Source: Haliclona indistincta
Lineage: Eukaryota > Porifera > Demospongiae > Haplosclerida > Chalinidae
Assembly: GCA_964017065.1 (NCBI GenBank)
Contig: OZ024787.1
Span: 8,541,899 to 8,605,898, forward strand
Reading direction: 5' to 3'
Length of the DNA stretch: 64,000 nucleotides
This document shows positions 27,081 to 44,295 of the stretch, in pieces. The first letter of the stretch is position 1; each line of letters begins with the position of its first letter. The notes under the pieces are model-generated. The model made no database searches and had not been told where the DNA came from. It saw only the letters and a program-made list of their open reading frames with translations. Made by a program: the position numbers and the translations under genes.

Positions 27081-28349
27081 GTGTACCACTATTTCTATGT
27101 GTTTGTTTCTTCGTGCAATGTCCATTCTCAGCGTCTTGCCGCTCTGCACTGCATCATGCACCTCTTGGCTGGTTTTAACAGGACGCCCGTTGATAGATAC
27201 TATCACGTCACCTTTCATCAAGCCAGCGCGATCAGCAGCACCATTAGACCATACGCTGATGAGGATAACACCGTTCTTGACGTCACTGGGAAGAGAGGAT
27301 CTGAGAAGAATCGATCGTCTTATGCTGGGTGTGACGGTCAGCATGGATATACCTATACCGTATCGACTAGCTCGTGTTTTAGACGAGTCCACACTGCGCT
27401 TGGCTTGCTGAACAAACTGCTGTGCAAAGTTGCTTGGAATAGCAAAGGATATGCCCGGCCCAGCGGTCATGGTGTTCACTCCTATCACCTCTCCGTCAAG
27501 ATTTACTAGCGGTCCGCCCGAGTTGCCGACAGTGATGGGAGCATCTGTCTGCACGTATTCCATATCTGGTTTGTCTCTGATGCCGAGCTCTTCGCTGGGT
27601 CTGTGGACGCTGCTGACTATCCCGGCAGTGATGGTGTTTGAGAGGGAGAGGGGACTACCAAGAGCAACCACCCACTCACCTGGTCGAACATCACCCGAGG
27701 AACCAAACTGCAGAGCAGGAAGAGTCTCTCCTCTACGGAGGTCCAGCTTCACTAAGGCGAGGTCAGCGATTTGATCGATATCGGTCACCTGTCCACGGAT
27801 CATTCTACCGTCTTGGAGCTTGACTTGTACCTCTCCGATGCCTCCAACAACATGAGCATTGGTCAGCACATATCCACTGCTGTCTACAATGAAACCAGAC
27901 CCACTCGACGAAGCCATAGCTTGTCCGAAAATAGTCGAGACGACCTGGTGGTTCTCTATGTACACAACTGATGGCGCTGCTGTTTCTACCGCCTCTGCTA
28001 GGAAGTTGTACTGCTTAGATCGAAGACCACTGGTGCATTTGACAGTTTGAAGAGGAGGAATTAGAGAGATTTCATGTTTCCTATTTTCTCGCCAGATCTG
28101 CTGCCACAGCATAGCACCACTAACACCACACACACTCAACCAGAACAGACCACGTGTAGGAAAATATTGTCTTCTGCTCCTTCCACTGGCATCTTCCTCC
28201 TGTGATTTCTCTTCACTGATTTTTAGATGTGAAGATTGAACTTCTTGTGGAGGCACAGAACTGAAGAACCAAGCCCTTCCAGCTAATCCTCTTCCTCCTG
28301 TTCTCCATAAAGGTCTTTTGATTGTCAGGGAAATCATCCTGAGCTGCAT
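27066..28349 (-). CDS. HTRA2-like: HTRA2/Omi-like mitochondrial serine protease
   Basis: HtrA proteases combine protein quality control with signalling; animal HTRA2 sits in the mitochondrial intermembrane space. This is an intronless 427-residue frame. The N-terminus is basic (KRPLWRTGGRGLAGRAW), like a mitochondrial presequence, and a hydrophobic anchor follows at about 66-84 (TRGLFWLSVCGVSGAML). The trypsin-like domain has His166 (LTNAHVV), Asp196 (IADLALV) and Ser277 (TVGNSGGPL), in the right order and spacing. One C-terminal PDZ domain (GVILISVWSNGAADRAGLMKGDVIVSINGRP) follows. A canonical AVPS-type IAP-binding tetrapeptide after the anchor is not evident. It is head-to-head with SUZ12, with 128 bp between the start codons. 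Confidence 0.93.
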   Translation of the reverse strand: MQLRMISLTIKRPLWRTGGRGLAGRAWFFSSVPPQEVQSSHLKISEEKSQEEDASGRSRRQYFPTRGLFWLSVCGVSGAMLWQQIWRENRKHEISLIPPLQTVKCTSGLRSKQYNFLAEAVETAAPSVVYIENHQVVSTIFGQAMASSSGSGFIVDSSGYVLTNAHVVGGIGEVQVKLQDGRMIRGQVTDIDQIADLALVKLDLRRGETLPALQFGSSGDVRPGEWVVALGSPLSLSNTITAGIVSSVHRPSEELGIRDKPDMEYVQTDAPITVGNSGGPLVNLDGEVIGVNTMTAGPGISFAIPSNFAQQFVQQAKRSVDSSKTRASRYGIGISMLTVTPSIRRSILLRSSLPSDVKNGVILISVWSNGAADRAGLMKGDVIVSINGRPVKTSQEVHDAVQSGKTLRMDIARRNKHIEIVVHPEPL

Positions 28350-28477
28350 TGGAGTGTTGTCTTATGACGACACGAGGGAAGGAGGAGTGAGGGGCGGGTA
28401 GTCTAACTGGTTTGACTATTTTTGTGTGTTGACCAAAAATTTAACACGTTATCACACCTGCTGCGGTCTGTGCACAA
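28350..28477. promoter_or_regulatory. Bidirectional promoter spacer HTRA2-like / SUZ12
   Basis: Only 128 bp separate two outward-reading start codons, so core promoters and 5' UTRs must be shared or overlapping. No TATA box is visible on either strand. Confidence 0.6.
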
Positions 28478-34616
<6,139 letters not shown>

Positions 34617-35101
34617 TACTAGTTTTATGACCACCCTCACATTTTCTCACTTATTTTCTTTAACCGTCTTTTCGTCTTGTTCTGTACCACCAAACTAATA
34701 ACTGTTTTTTTTTTCGTATTCTGTACCACTGAACTAATAATACTCTTTTATTACTAATTAATTTTTATTTCACCATTGTCTCACTCACTGTTTGTGTCAG
34801 CCTTGTACTATAGGTATTATTATTATCTACTGTGTGCTAATTGTACGAAAGGTATTACTGTTTTACTATTTTCTGACTTGCTTCTCACATTAATCAATAG
34901 CAAAATGTTGTGTGATGTACTAGGTCATGATACTAGAAAGCATAGACTCTTAATGCAAATTGCTGCTCCACTTACATGACTAGTTTCAGTTTTGTGGCTG
35001 AATGGCCGTGTTTGGTCAATAATAGTTAGTCTATCTAGCTAGTACGGTTTCATGTGGTTAAGTCTGTGTAAAATTTCGGTGACGAGCGCCACTAGCAGGG
35101 C
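34617..35101. other. Spacer between SUZ12 and the first Death/NHL gene
   Basis: AT-rich, no gene. It includes a near-duplicate pair of TTCTGTACCACYRAACTAATAA (about 34680 and 34720). The promoter of the downstream gene should lie in the last part. Confidence 0.5.
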
Positions 35102-38100
35102 ATGTCCGACCGTGAGTTTTCAGAAATTCTTGAAGCAGTGTACATCAGTGTAATCTACTCTCTGTATGTACAGGTACTCCTACACTTCAGCAGCTGCTGA
35201 AAGCGCTAAAGAAGTTAGAAAATTGGTGCATGTTTGGCGTAATACTGGGAGTGCCTTACCCACAGCTGAGGAAGATCGAGCTGAACCATGAGAAAGATTC
35301 AGATAGATGCAAATTAGACATGCTGCAGTACTGGCTAGACAGCAAGTTGGATCCTAAGTGGAATGAGGTGATACTAGCTCTAGAGGAGACTGACCAACTA
35401 GCCCTGGCTGCTCAGATCAAACATGACTATTTGTGGTCGACAGCTGTTACTAGTGAGGAAGAAGGTATGTACGAGTGCTGAGCATGGTACGATAGTTTCT
35501 GTTGTGTGTAGATGTGTCCAAAAGTGCGTCTGAACCAAGTGATGCTGCTTCATCAGCAACTCCTTCTACTTCAGCTACTTCTCTTGGTCCAAATGAAATT
35601 AAAGCAGAAATTGAAGCTGACGTGACTGTCGTCAGCAATTTGAAAGATTTGGAGATTTTATTTGGTCGTACACTAGTGCAAGTCAAGCGCCTCTTTAACA
35701 AAAGTGACTTGTCTGATGCTCTGTTGTTCCTTGATTCTGTCATTGGTTCTGAAGATTTTATTGGATGTGACAACTTTGACAAACTCATGCGAAAGTTACA
35801 GCAAGACCATATCGATGTCTTCAATATTTCTATCCTCCAGCAACTCGCGGCCTGTTTTGACAATCATGAGTTGAATAAAGTAATTGAGGCATATAATGAG
35901 AAAAAGGAGAGCTTTCTCAAGCAAACGACAGTTCTTGAGTTTCAACGTGCTGTTGTCAGTAGGGTGGAGCCTATTCTAGCTAGTGGAATGGCCGTGGTGA
36001 CCATCACAATCTCAAAGGAAAAGGCTTACGACCGAACTTTAAAAGACATTGAAAAACTGGCAATGGAAGGGTTTGAAAAATGCCAAAAGAAATTCATTCG
36101 TCTACATGCAGAGCCAGGCTCCATAATCATATCCTGGATCTTTCCCAAAGAGTTGAGTGGCAGGATGGAACAACTGGCTCATGACAATGCTGCCGCTTTC
36201 GAGGACAGCGGAGTAATGGAGGTGACAGTAGGAGGGAGGAGAGTGTTCCCTTGCACTCAGCAGGAGGTGAGGATCGATACTATAGTCAACTAATGTAGTA
36301 ACATTGAGCAGTATCATGAATGATCACTCTTTACTTAATGTGTGTCTCTCTGTTTGCTGCAGGATATGGCTAGCTCACAAGGTCAGTGTCAGCTAGGTAA
36401 CATGTGTTCAGGTTGTTCTACTACATAGCCAAAGCCTAATACTAGAAGAGCTCTTGTATAGACACTTTGATATTCTCTGTGATCAGGTGTAAGTGAGAAG
36501 AAGGAGGAGAAGAGCAAACTAAAGCTGCTCTACACAGAGTTCTATCAGCAGCTGGTTGAAGCAGTCTCTGATCCTGACACATGTCACTCTCTCACTACTC
36601 AGCTCCATTCCACAAGTCTGTTATCAGAGGAGAAGAAAGCAGTGTTGAGCTCCAGTTTGGCTAGTGGTAGGTCGTACCTGAAGGTGTTGGGAGTGGAAGA
36701 AGAGCCTCACCTAGTGACTGTGCTGATGGAGAAGATGTCAGCAGTTAAAGAGCTGCAGACACTATCAGAAGATATGAGTGATTGGCTGAGTAGATCAAAG
36801 CAAGGTATAGTAAGTAGCTCAGTTCACAGAAGAAATAAAACATAAAAGATTAGCCGTAAAAGATGATAAAATTATAAAGTGTACTCGATTCAGATACTGA
36901 TTGTGCCTGTGTTGAGTGTGAGCAGCTTGTGGCAGATAACGAGAGACTGACCAGTGACAAGGCAGACCTGCTCATTAGACTGCAGAGTTGTGAAGAGGAC
37001 CTTAAAACAGCTAATGAATGTGAGAACTACTGTACTGTAGTTGAGCCTATGCTAAATGAAGGAAAGCATAAACATGCTCTATACTTGGTGTATGGTTTCC
37101 AGAGTAGTACATAGCTTGATGACTGTTTATGAATTATGTTTAGTGTCGAGAATGAGGGAGAAAGCTGTTTCAGGTATGATGGCAACAGTACACAAGAAAG
37201 ACACTGACGTGGAAGAGAGAGAAGAGAGGATCAGTCACTTGAAGAAGGTAATGCTAGATTTGTATGTGTTCGCATTAATAATAATAATGCATGATTGTGA
37301 CAGGAGCTTGAAGAATTAAAGAAGGAGGAATTCGAAAGGTGAATTAAAGTGTATACCTGTACTATTATTGCTAAATCTCCTTCATGTTTCTTAGTGAAGA
37401 AAGAGAAAGTATGTTGACTAGAGAAATTGAAGACTTGAAGAGCGAACTCTCGACCAAAACCGATGAACTTGATGAAACTATCAAAAAGGTGCAGTGCATA
37501 AGCTGTACAATGTAAAGTACCTGAAAAATTTTACACATTTATACAGCTGTCTTTTCAAATTGTGGAGACTGTTTGCAAGTTGAAGATCAAGGATGACATG
37601 ATCAATAAACTAAAAGCTCAGTGAGTATAAATGATACAGCTCAATTAATGTCTATGGTATCTACTATGTGCATAGACTTAAGAATCTTGAGGACTCCATT
37701 ACAAAAGAGAGCAGTCAGGCCGAGTTGGCTGTACATGTAAAGGATGGACTAGGTATGATACTCGTATTTCTACCCTACACCTGACTATAATAATAATTAT
37801 GAGTGAATTATAGCTACTATAGTGTAGGCACTTTTAAATGTATAGGGATGACCCAGAGATTTAGTTACATAGCAGCTATTGAAATCACCACTTTACAACA
37901 AACTTTGTTTCTACACTTGTCAACCATAGCAGTGAAAGAACATCCAATCACTAATGTGGGCATAATATACTGATTGATCATTGATGTGCATGGTCACTGA
38001 TTACTGGTGTACATCATTGACTGGTCTATTAACCAGTCAATAATTATTATGTTACTATTCTGCATGCATGTACTTACCCCTAGCTCGGCCAGTGGTGCAT

Positions 38101-39202
38101 CATGTGAGGCATTTTGTAATTCTTTTGATGTATGTAACTTTAGTGAGGCATATGCATGTCTTTATAATGGTCCTTTAACTTCTTAGCTGTGATGTAAGAC
38201 TTTATTGTCATGTCCTGCTTAATCCAAGGGACAAAGTCTGGCACAATAAAATTAATTGCTATTCCTCAACGATGCATACATTTGTTATAATAAATCTTAC
38301 ATTATATAGCACATGGCATGGAGGAAGTGTTTCTATTGATAATACTCTCAGTAGAATAATTAATTTACATAAAGCTGATTCAATGTTTGTTTGCAGATTC
38401 TTCACCTAAAGAACCAAAAACGATCTCATACTTCATAAAGATGTCCTTTCCTCGTGGAATGGCAGTCTCAAAGGAAGGTCATCTCATTGTGACAGATCAG
38501 TCGAAACACAGTGTCACCTTCATCAGTACAGATAATGGAGAAGCTATCAACAGGTTTGGAGAGCGCGGGTCAGGACAGGGAGAATTTCTCAATCCAAACG
38601 GAGTGGCATTGACACAGGATGGTCACATTATTGTAGCTGACTCTGATAACCACCGCCTACAAGTGTTGACAGTAGAGGGTGCCTTTGTAGCTGCTGTTGG
38701 CTCCAAGGGATCTCAACCATTACAGTTTAATCATCCATGTGATATAGCAATTGATCGCAATGGAAAAATCTTTATCACCGAGCAGCTAAACCATCGTGTA
38801 CAGGTCCTCAATCCTGATCTAAGCGACTCACATTGCTTTGGTAGCAGAGGAGACAAACCAGGAGAACTGAACCATCCATGTGGAATAGCTATTGATAAAG
38901 ATGGAATGGTGTATGTCAGTGACTATGGTAATCATCGAGTAGAGAAGTTCACCCCCGAGGGTATTATTGTATCTAACTTTAAGTACGGGGGTGATTCATT
39001 TTCTCCATATGGTTTGTGCATTGATAGTGATAACATACTTTATGTCACTGACTGGGCCAATGACACAGTGTGTGTTTATGATACATATGGAGAGCTTCTT
39101 TACTGCATTGGTAATAGTGATGGCAGTAGTTTAGATCACCCTCGTTTTATAGTTTTTTGTAAAGATAGACTGTATATTACTGATGACAATGGAATAATCT
39201 AA
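35102..39202 (+). CDS. Death domain - unnamed conserved module - coiled coil - NHL propeller protein (paralogue 1)
   Basis: Twelve exons with matching phases: 35102-35111, 35175-35464, 35512-36266, 36363-36381, 36487-36804, 36894-37019, 37143-37247, 37303-37338, 37395-37487, 37547-37620, 37674-37751, 38397-39202. Order: a Death-fold domain (LQQLLKALKKLENWCMFGVI, LRKIELNH, LDMLQYWLDS, PKWNEVILALEE, LALAAQI); an unnamed module of about 220 residues (TVLEFQRAVVSRVEP, RTLKDIEKLAMEGF, PGSIIISWIFPKEL, GRRVFPC); a helical segment (FYQQLVEAVSDPDTCHSLTT, LKVLGVEEEPHL); coiled-coil exons (QLVADNERLTSDKADLLIRL); and about six NHL blades (GVALTQDGHIIVADSDNHRL, GIAIDKDGMVYVSDYGNHRV). Death domains recruit partners by homotypic contact and NHL propellers bind protein or RNA. 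There is no RING or other enzyme. Function unknown; a signalling adaptor is the likely class. Confidence 0.82.
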
Positions 39203-39539
39203 CAATAGATTTTTATATTTTACTAAGTGCTGTAAAATGTTGTTAATGAATGTTACTCATAAAGGCGTTCAAACAGCCATTGGTTGAGTATCACTAATCA
39301 GCTGATAAACCATTGTTGCGTCGCATGAAGGAAATGTTCCAATTGACGAATTCTCTTATACTCTTATAAGTATTTTAACTATATCCAGCATGATTCAGAT
39401 GAAAGTGTACGAGATAAGCCACCACAAGCAGAAAAGGTCACTCTTCTTCATCTTGATGTCTCTGACATACCGAGACTGCAGGGAGGCTATGAATCAATAC
39501 TATGAATTGATATAGCAGGTCATTTGCATATTTTCATAA
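39203..39539. other. Spacer downstream of the Death/NHL gene
   Basis: No gene recognised. AT-rich sequence leading into a SUZ12-derived fragment. Confidence 0.4.
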
Positions 39540-39760
39540 CGTTGCACAATAATGAGCAACATCTCCAATTGAATGATCTTGATCAAAGAGTTGTTGATAT
39601 CAGTGCTGGTCCTCCTCTATACAGCAAGAATATGCTACAGCAGACTGACTTGAAGCAGCACCTCACCTGCCCATGGTGTGCCCTAGTAGTGTCGCCGTCT
39701 TCCATCACATGTCGACATGTCACTGTGTCTCTCACGATTCCTCTTCACTTACTCTGACAT
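39540..39760 (+). pseudogene. SUZ12 zinc-finger exon fragment
   Basis: It translates as LQLND.DQRVVDISAGPPLYS then KNMLQQTDLKQHLTCPWCAL, nearly identical to the SUZ12 exon at 33019-33248. A deletion removes the AMVFNF block, and the reading frame is lost before the zinc-finger histidines. No other SUZ12 exon adjoins it. Confidence 0.85.
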
Positions 39761-40208
39761 GTGAGTTACTGTAGCTTATCAGTTGTTTTGTTCAAAATCC
39801 ATTATCCTTCTTGTTCCTTATACTGATAAAATTAATTTGTCTAACTCTACTGGCACAATGTACATTCCTTCCTCCTGTATCTTCAAAAACTAGATGAACC
39901 CGCTTTGTGCAATTGGGGTTGCTATATTTTCACAAATACATTGTAAACTCTATGTCTCCTTAACGACAAGCATGCGCATGCATTTGCTGAATCTAGTATC
40001 AAGCATGTCCTTATAATAGTAGTGTCTTCTCATGCCATTGAATAACTGATTTAATTACAAATGTGCTCTTACCATAAATAAAAATATCAACTTGAAATGA
40101 TATACAATAAGTGGTAATCACAGTATAATTATTATTGTGATACAGGAATAATAACAAGCACATAATTATAATAGTGTTATTATGTCAGTGATTTAGTAAT
40201 TTGTTTCA
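39761..40208. other. Spacer 3' of alpha-kinase 1
   Basis: AT-rich, no gene. It ends at the alpha-kinase stop codon. Confidence 0.4.
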
Positions 40209-40997
40209 TTACCTCCTTGCGGCAATACTTCGAAGAACATCTGCCACGATCTGATGAGTAAATGGACTTAACTTTAGATCAATGGTATAGGTAGTTGCAG
40301 CTTGCAGCTGGGATAGCTTTCCCATACAGGCTCTCAGCTGATGTTGAGGAACCCTACTGATAAAATCACCAGGAGTAGGCCTTGGCAATGATTCACAGAA
40401 TTGATTGCACTTGTGATTGTAGAAGAACATGAGCATACCCTCAGCTCCAGTATCGGTCTGACCATAGCTGTTGTTCAGAGAAATTATTGCTGGATCAGTC
40501 AGGATAAAGCCACCCCCATCGCCTTTCGTCCACACTCCCTGGAGGTCTGACACCATCAGTTCACCACCAGTTTGTATCCAGCTCCAGTGCATGAACGCAG
40601 GCATGGACAGTGACTCATTCGAGATAAACCCATAGTTATTGCACCACTTCTTGAAATCCCCTCTGATGTATTCTTCCACTGTCACACTCTCACCAAGCTT
40701 GGGAGTACTGTTGCGATCACCCTGGCTAGTGACATAGAAGATATCAATTTCGGTGAACCGAATAGGGTAATTTGTTCTTGAGAATGCGTTGAATCCGCGG
40801 GCCAACTCGGAGGCTTTTGCGTGTATCTTGACAGTGGTGTCCCAGTCAGTTGCATCCCACGTATACGTGTCTTTGAGCTCTTTTACAACAACCTCCTTTC
40901 CTCTCTTGCTTGGTGGCGAAGTATACTTTCCTTTATAGGCACGTCTAAATCGTCCCTCGGCGAAAGAGTTAGGCATGAAAGTAACATGTTCGTCCAT
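40209..40997 (-). CDS. Single-domain atypical alpha-kinase, copy 1
   Basis: Alpha-kinases (eEF2K, MHCK, TRPM7, ALPK families) phosphorylate Ser/Thr with a fold only distantly related to classical kinases. This intronless protein of about 262 residues is just the catalytic domain. It has FAEGRFRRAYKG (nucleotide loop), VVVKELK (ATP-binding Lys), VEEYIRGDF (hinge Glu), FMHWSW (first Zn His), LMVSDLQGV (catalytic Asp), FILTDPAI (second Asp), the Gly-rich YGQTDTGAEGM, and the Zn ligands HKCNQFC. No regulatory domain is attached. The start MDEHVTF aligns with MEKTATF of copy 5; a Met six codons upstream is the alternative. A TATA-like TATAAAAAGAGCC lies about 55-65 bp upstream of the start. Confidence 0.87.
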   Translation of the reverse strand: MDEHVTFMPNSFAEGRFRRAYKGKYTSPPSKRGKEVVVKELKDTYTWDATDWDTTVKIHAKASELARGFNAFSRTNYPIRFTEIDIFYVTSQGDRNSTPKLGESVTVEEYIRGDFKKWCNNYGFISNESLSMPAFMHWSWIQTGGELMVSDLQGVWTKGDGGGFILTDPAIISLNNSYGQTDTGAEGMLMFFYNHKCNQFCESLPRPTPGDFISRVPQHQLRACMGKLSQLQAATTYTIDLKLSPFTHQIVADVLRSIAARR

Positions 40998-41050
40998 TCT
41001 TGAATGCCGCTTCAACGTCTATCAGCATCTTGAGTGATTGCACAAAACTC

Positions 41051-41063
41051 GGCTCTTTTTATA
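41051..41063 (-). promoter_or_regulatory. TATA box of alpha-kinase 1
   Basis: Read leftward the sequence is TATAAAAAGAGCC. Its position 54-66 bp upstream of the start codon at 40997 suits a core promoter with a short 5' UTR. Confidence 0.55.
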
Positions 41064-42227
41064 CACGCGCATCTTAAAATAGAACTATGGATTGCGTAAT
41101 GCTGGGATTTTCCCGCGGTATCTCCCTAGCCTATTCGAAACGTATGTGTAGACAGTGTTGTGTACAAATTTAACACTTACACACTGGTAAACACGTACAT
41201 TTAAAATTTGACCTGCCTATTAATTTTTCTATGAGTAAGCTGTATTTAAACCTGGTAGAAAAATCAGCTACTTTTCTACTTTTTATACATGTTTTTTTTT
41301 ACAAAATCAGCTACATCTTTTGTACTTATTTAGCCAAATGGCATGGTCTGCTTGGCAGGAGGCTAACCCCCAAAAATATCATTGTTTTTTTTATTAATTT
41401 TATTACTGCTTTCAGTGGAGTACTGCTGTTGGGTAAACAGCGCTACAGTAAGAGACCAAAAGCCAAAAGGACAGGAATGTGATGATCAATCCATGTGCCA
41501 TGCACTAAGTTGCTTTTGCTAACAGAGGCACTATTGTATATAAACAATTGTGAATTAAGGGAGATTCCCTGGGGACACTCCACGGTACACTCCCTTTTAC
41601 ATGCCAAGTTGTGTCAACAATACTCTTGCATAGTGACCCAGTGTATGGCAAATCAAAAACATACCATCTTACATCAATTTCTTCATTTTTTTCTGTATTG
41701 CGCTATGCTACCCGACTTTTCTTTACTTCACCAATGACACGCTCACTGTGTGTTTACTATTTTTTAGCCCTTATTTATTGCAATAATTTTTTGACTCGCT
41801 AGTGACCACAAAAATACGATGCCACATTACCTGTAACAGTAAAGAAAATTCCGCGCTTGTTGAAAATTGTGGATAACTGGTTCGTGTTTGTTTGCTTAAT
41901 GTACCAGTCTCTAAACTAAAAACAAGTTAGTCCTACAATCAGAATGATGCGGAGCTTTGTAAGATTAATATGCTGTAGTCGAGCTGTAGTAATGGTTGGA
42001 TAATATTATAAGTACCTTCAATGGAATGAGATGATAGGAAACTGATCAACTATAGCCTTGGTGGTCAGCATCCGTTAGTGAAGAAGGTAAGGTCAGGCTT
42101 TGATTGTACATAACAGGCCTACCAACCTGCTTTGGCTTAATATTCTGCTCTATAATGGGAAATTTGCATTCCTGGCCTGGCAATCCATAAAAGTTGACAG
42201 GAATAGAATAATTTTAATAATAGCATT
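41064..42227. other. Upstream region of alpha-kinase 1, including a kappaB-like pair
   Basis: No gene is supported. At 41559-41568 (GGGAGATTCC) and 41572-41581 (GGGACACTCC) two decamers fit the Rel consensus GGGRNWYYCC. The block around them is similar to 57530-57600 upstream of alpha-kinase 5. The remaining sequence is AT-rich and unexplained. Confidence 0.45.
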
Positions 42228-42330
42228 TTGTATAGGTGTGTCCAAAACTGCTACATCATCAGCTCTTCATAGTTCAGCTCTTCCTCTGAATTATGAGATC
42301 GAAGCTGACGTTACTAGTCTGTTATCTCAA
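42228..42330 (+). pseudogene. Remnant of Death/NHL gene exon 3 (5' part)
   Basis: It reads VSKTATSSALHSSALPLNYE then IEADVT, matching VSKSAS...AASSATPSTSATSLG then EIEADVTV at the start of exon 3 of the intact gene (35512). A splice-acceptor-like AG precedes it. The match then stops. Confidence 0.75.
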
Positions 42331-42369
42331 AGAATTGGAAGCTTCTTTTGGTCTCATTTCATTAATTCA

Positions 42370-42755
42370 ACCATCAATCAACCATTGTTTAATTTACTCA
42401 CTCATGGACGTTCCATTTCACGTACAATCTTGTCATGCTGAACTGCTATAGTTTATTCTACAGTAGCACAATGGTTCATCATAAGTGTAAAAATGTCACT
42501 GCACAAAAATGTTTGATACAATAAGAAATGATCACTACATGTACAGTCAACAAAACAATAGGTGTTTTGCTAGTTATTGCATTTTTAACCCTTGAGCTTA
42601 GAGGTTAAGTACACCAGCCCAATATTAATTTTATGTTTATTTTACCCATCCTCCACTATTAATTTTTCTTGGTTGTGTTCCATCAGCCTGGAGATGGTGA
42701 TGACATAACAGCAGCACTTTGCAGTCTTCCTCGCCGTGTTGGATTCTCAAGCTCT
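42370..42755 (+). pseudogene. SUZ12 intron plus exon fragment
   Basis: Collinear with 32300-32660: TTTAATTTACTCACTCA, GGACTGCTATAGTTTATTC-like sequence, CAATGGTTCATCATAAGT, then the exon start CCTGGAGATGRTGAT. It preserves intron sequence, so it arose by DNA duplication and not by retroposition. Confidence 0.85.
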
Positions 42756-43093
42756 CGTGGAATAGGTATTGATCAAGATGGAATAGTGTATGTCAGTGAT
42801 TATTACAACAGTACCAAGTTCATAAGTTGACCCCCGAGGGTAAATAGTTTTTGGCTGAATTTAAACCGAGAGGTTCATTTCGTCCACATGGTTTGAGTAT
42901 TGACATACTTTATGTTACTGACTGTGTTAATAATACAGTGTGTGGTTATAATACTAGTGGACTGTTTCTAGGATACATTGGTAATAGTGATGGCAGTAGT
43001 TTTGATGGTCCTCTTTTCATAGTTTCTGATAAAGATAGACTATACATTAGTGATGACAAAGCAGTGATCACCTACGAGTGCTATCAGCAGTGA
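42756..43093 (+). pseudogene. NHL-repeat 3' end of a third Death/NHL copy, frameshifted
   Basis: It encodes GIDQDGIVYVSD, then after a frameshift and stop ILYVTDCVNNTVCGYN, IGNSDGSSFDGPLFIVSDKD and RLYISDD. These match the last two blades of the gene at 38397-39202. It is fused directly to the SUZ12 fragment. Confidence 0.85.
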
Positions 43094-43689
43094 CAAAATT
43101 ATTTTTTTATAATTATTTTTAGCCTTGTAATCTCTGAAATCATCTAAAATCTATGTTTAAAAAACATTTAGTCAGTGTTGGTCTCCGGACTGAAGGTGTT
43201 GATTTACGCATGTGGGAAACACTTTGTTACAAAGGAGCCACTTCTCCTTCTCTCTCTCTCTCTAACGTGACTGCTGGCCCTCATCAAAGCATTCAATTAG
43301 AAAACAGCTACTGAGTGCCAGGAAATATAAGAGACACTGACTGTAGTCTGTATGGTGAGCATGCATGTGAGAGAAGAGTAGGAAAAGGACATAGTTGCAG
43401 GACTAACCGTTTGCTTAGCACAGTACAGAGAGGTCAGCAGGCTTAAATTGAAATGATTATGAGGTGAGATAATGCACAGCTACATTATTAAGTGAGTGTC
43501 ATTTCATCAGATAAAGCTAGGAGCTCAAAAAATCTCACACACGCATATTGTGTGACTGTCACTCACAGTAGATACTGTGGGTAAGATAACTCCGTCATAA
43601 TATTCATATCAAATAAAGCATTTTCTTCACTTTCCTTGCTGGTAACCTAGTTTCGCTGGTTCTAAACAAGTCTCTGTGCATGCATAAAT

Positions 43690-43965
43690 CTCATAGTTCA
43701 GAGTGTTCCAGACATGCATGCCCTCTATTTTACGATAGACAAGGACAGCGAAAGAATGATACTGGTTTCAGTAACTCAGTCTTATTGATTTTTCACCCAT
43801 CTGTATAAAAAATTATTATCTGTATTTGCAAACGATGCCTACCTCCCGCTGCGGATCATCCATACTCCTCCTATTTACACTGTATATTGCGTTGTCATGC
43901 ATCGTTTTTATTCCTGTTTGGTTCAGTATCTTCAGATGCTTGGTGAATAGCTCAAGAAATGGTAC
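43690..43965 (+). pseudogene. SUZ12 VEFS-exon remnant A
   Basis: AGTGTTCCAGACATGCATGC, ATAGACAAGGACAGCGAA and TATCTTCAGATGCT match the SUZ12 exons at 34020-34125 and 34201 (FYHSQTCLP, IDKDSEE, MLDEF). Frames are broken. It lies in the 3' flank of alpha-kinase 2. Confidence 0.75.
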
Positions 43966-44295
43966 CCGAAGAGTAAATAATGTAGAGTACCACTTGACAA
44001 CAAGTCATGGAGCGCACAGGTAGAACTTTTCTCCCCCTGTACGTAGTACAGTCGCCATCATTCCTGTTCACTTATATTTGTACCTCGTGTTTATTGGTGG
44101 TACCTGCATTGCGTCTACAGGTCTTCAGTATGTGAACTGACTAACCAAGAATGTTCTTAAGAAATAATACAGTTGATGACAATGACAAAAATCAATAATA
44201 CCAGTATAAATAGAGCCAGACATTACAGAACATCACTGGACTAAAACACAATAGATATGGGCAGTTACATTGATGATAGTATAATTTGGTGTTTA

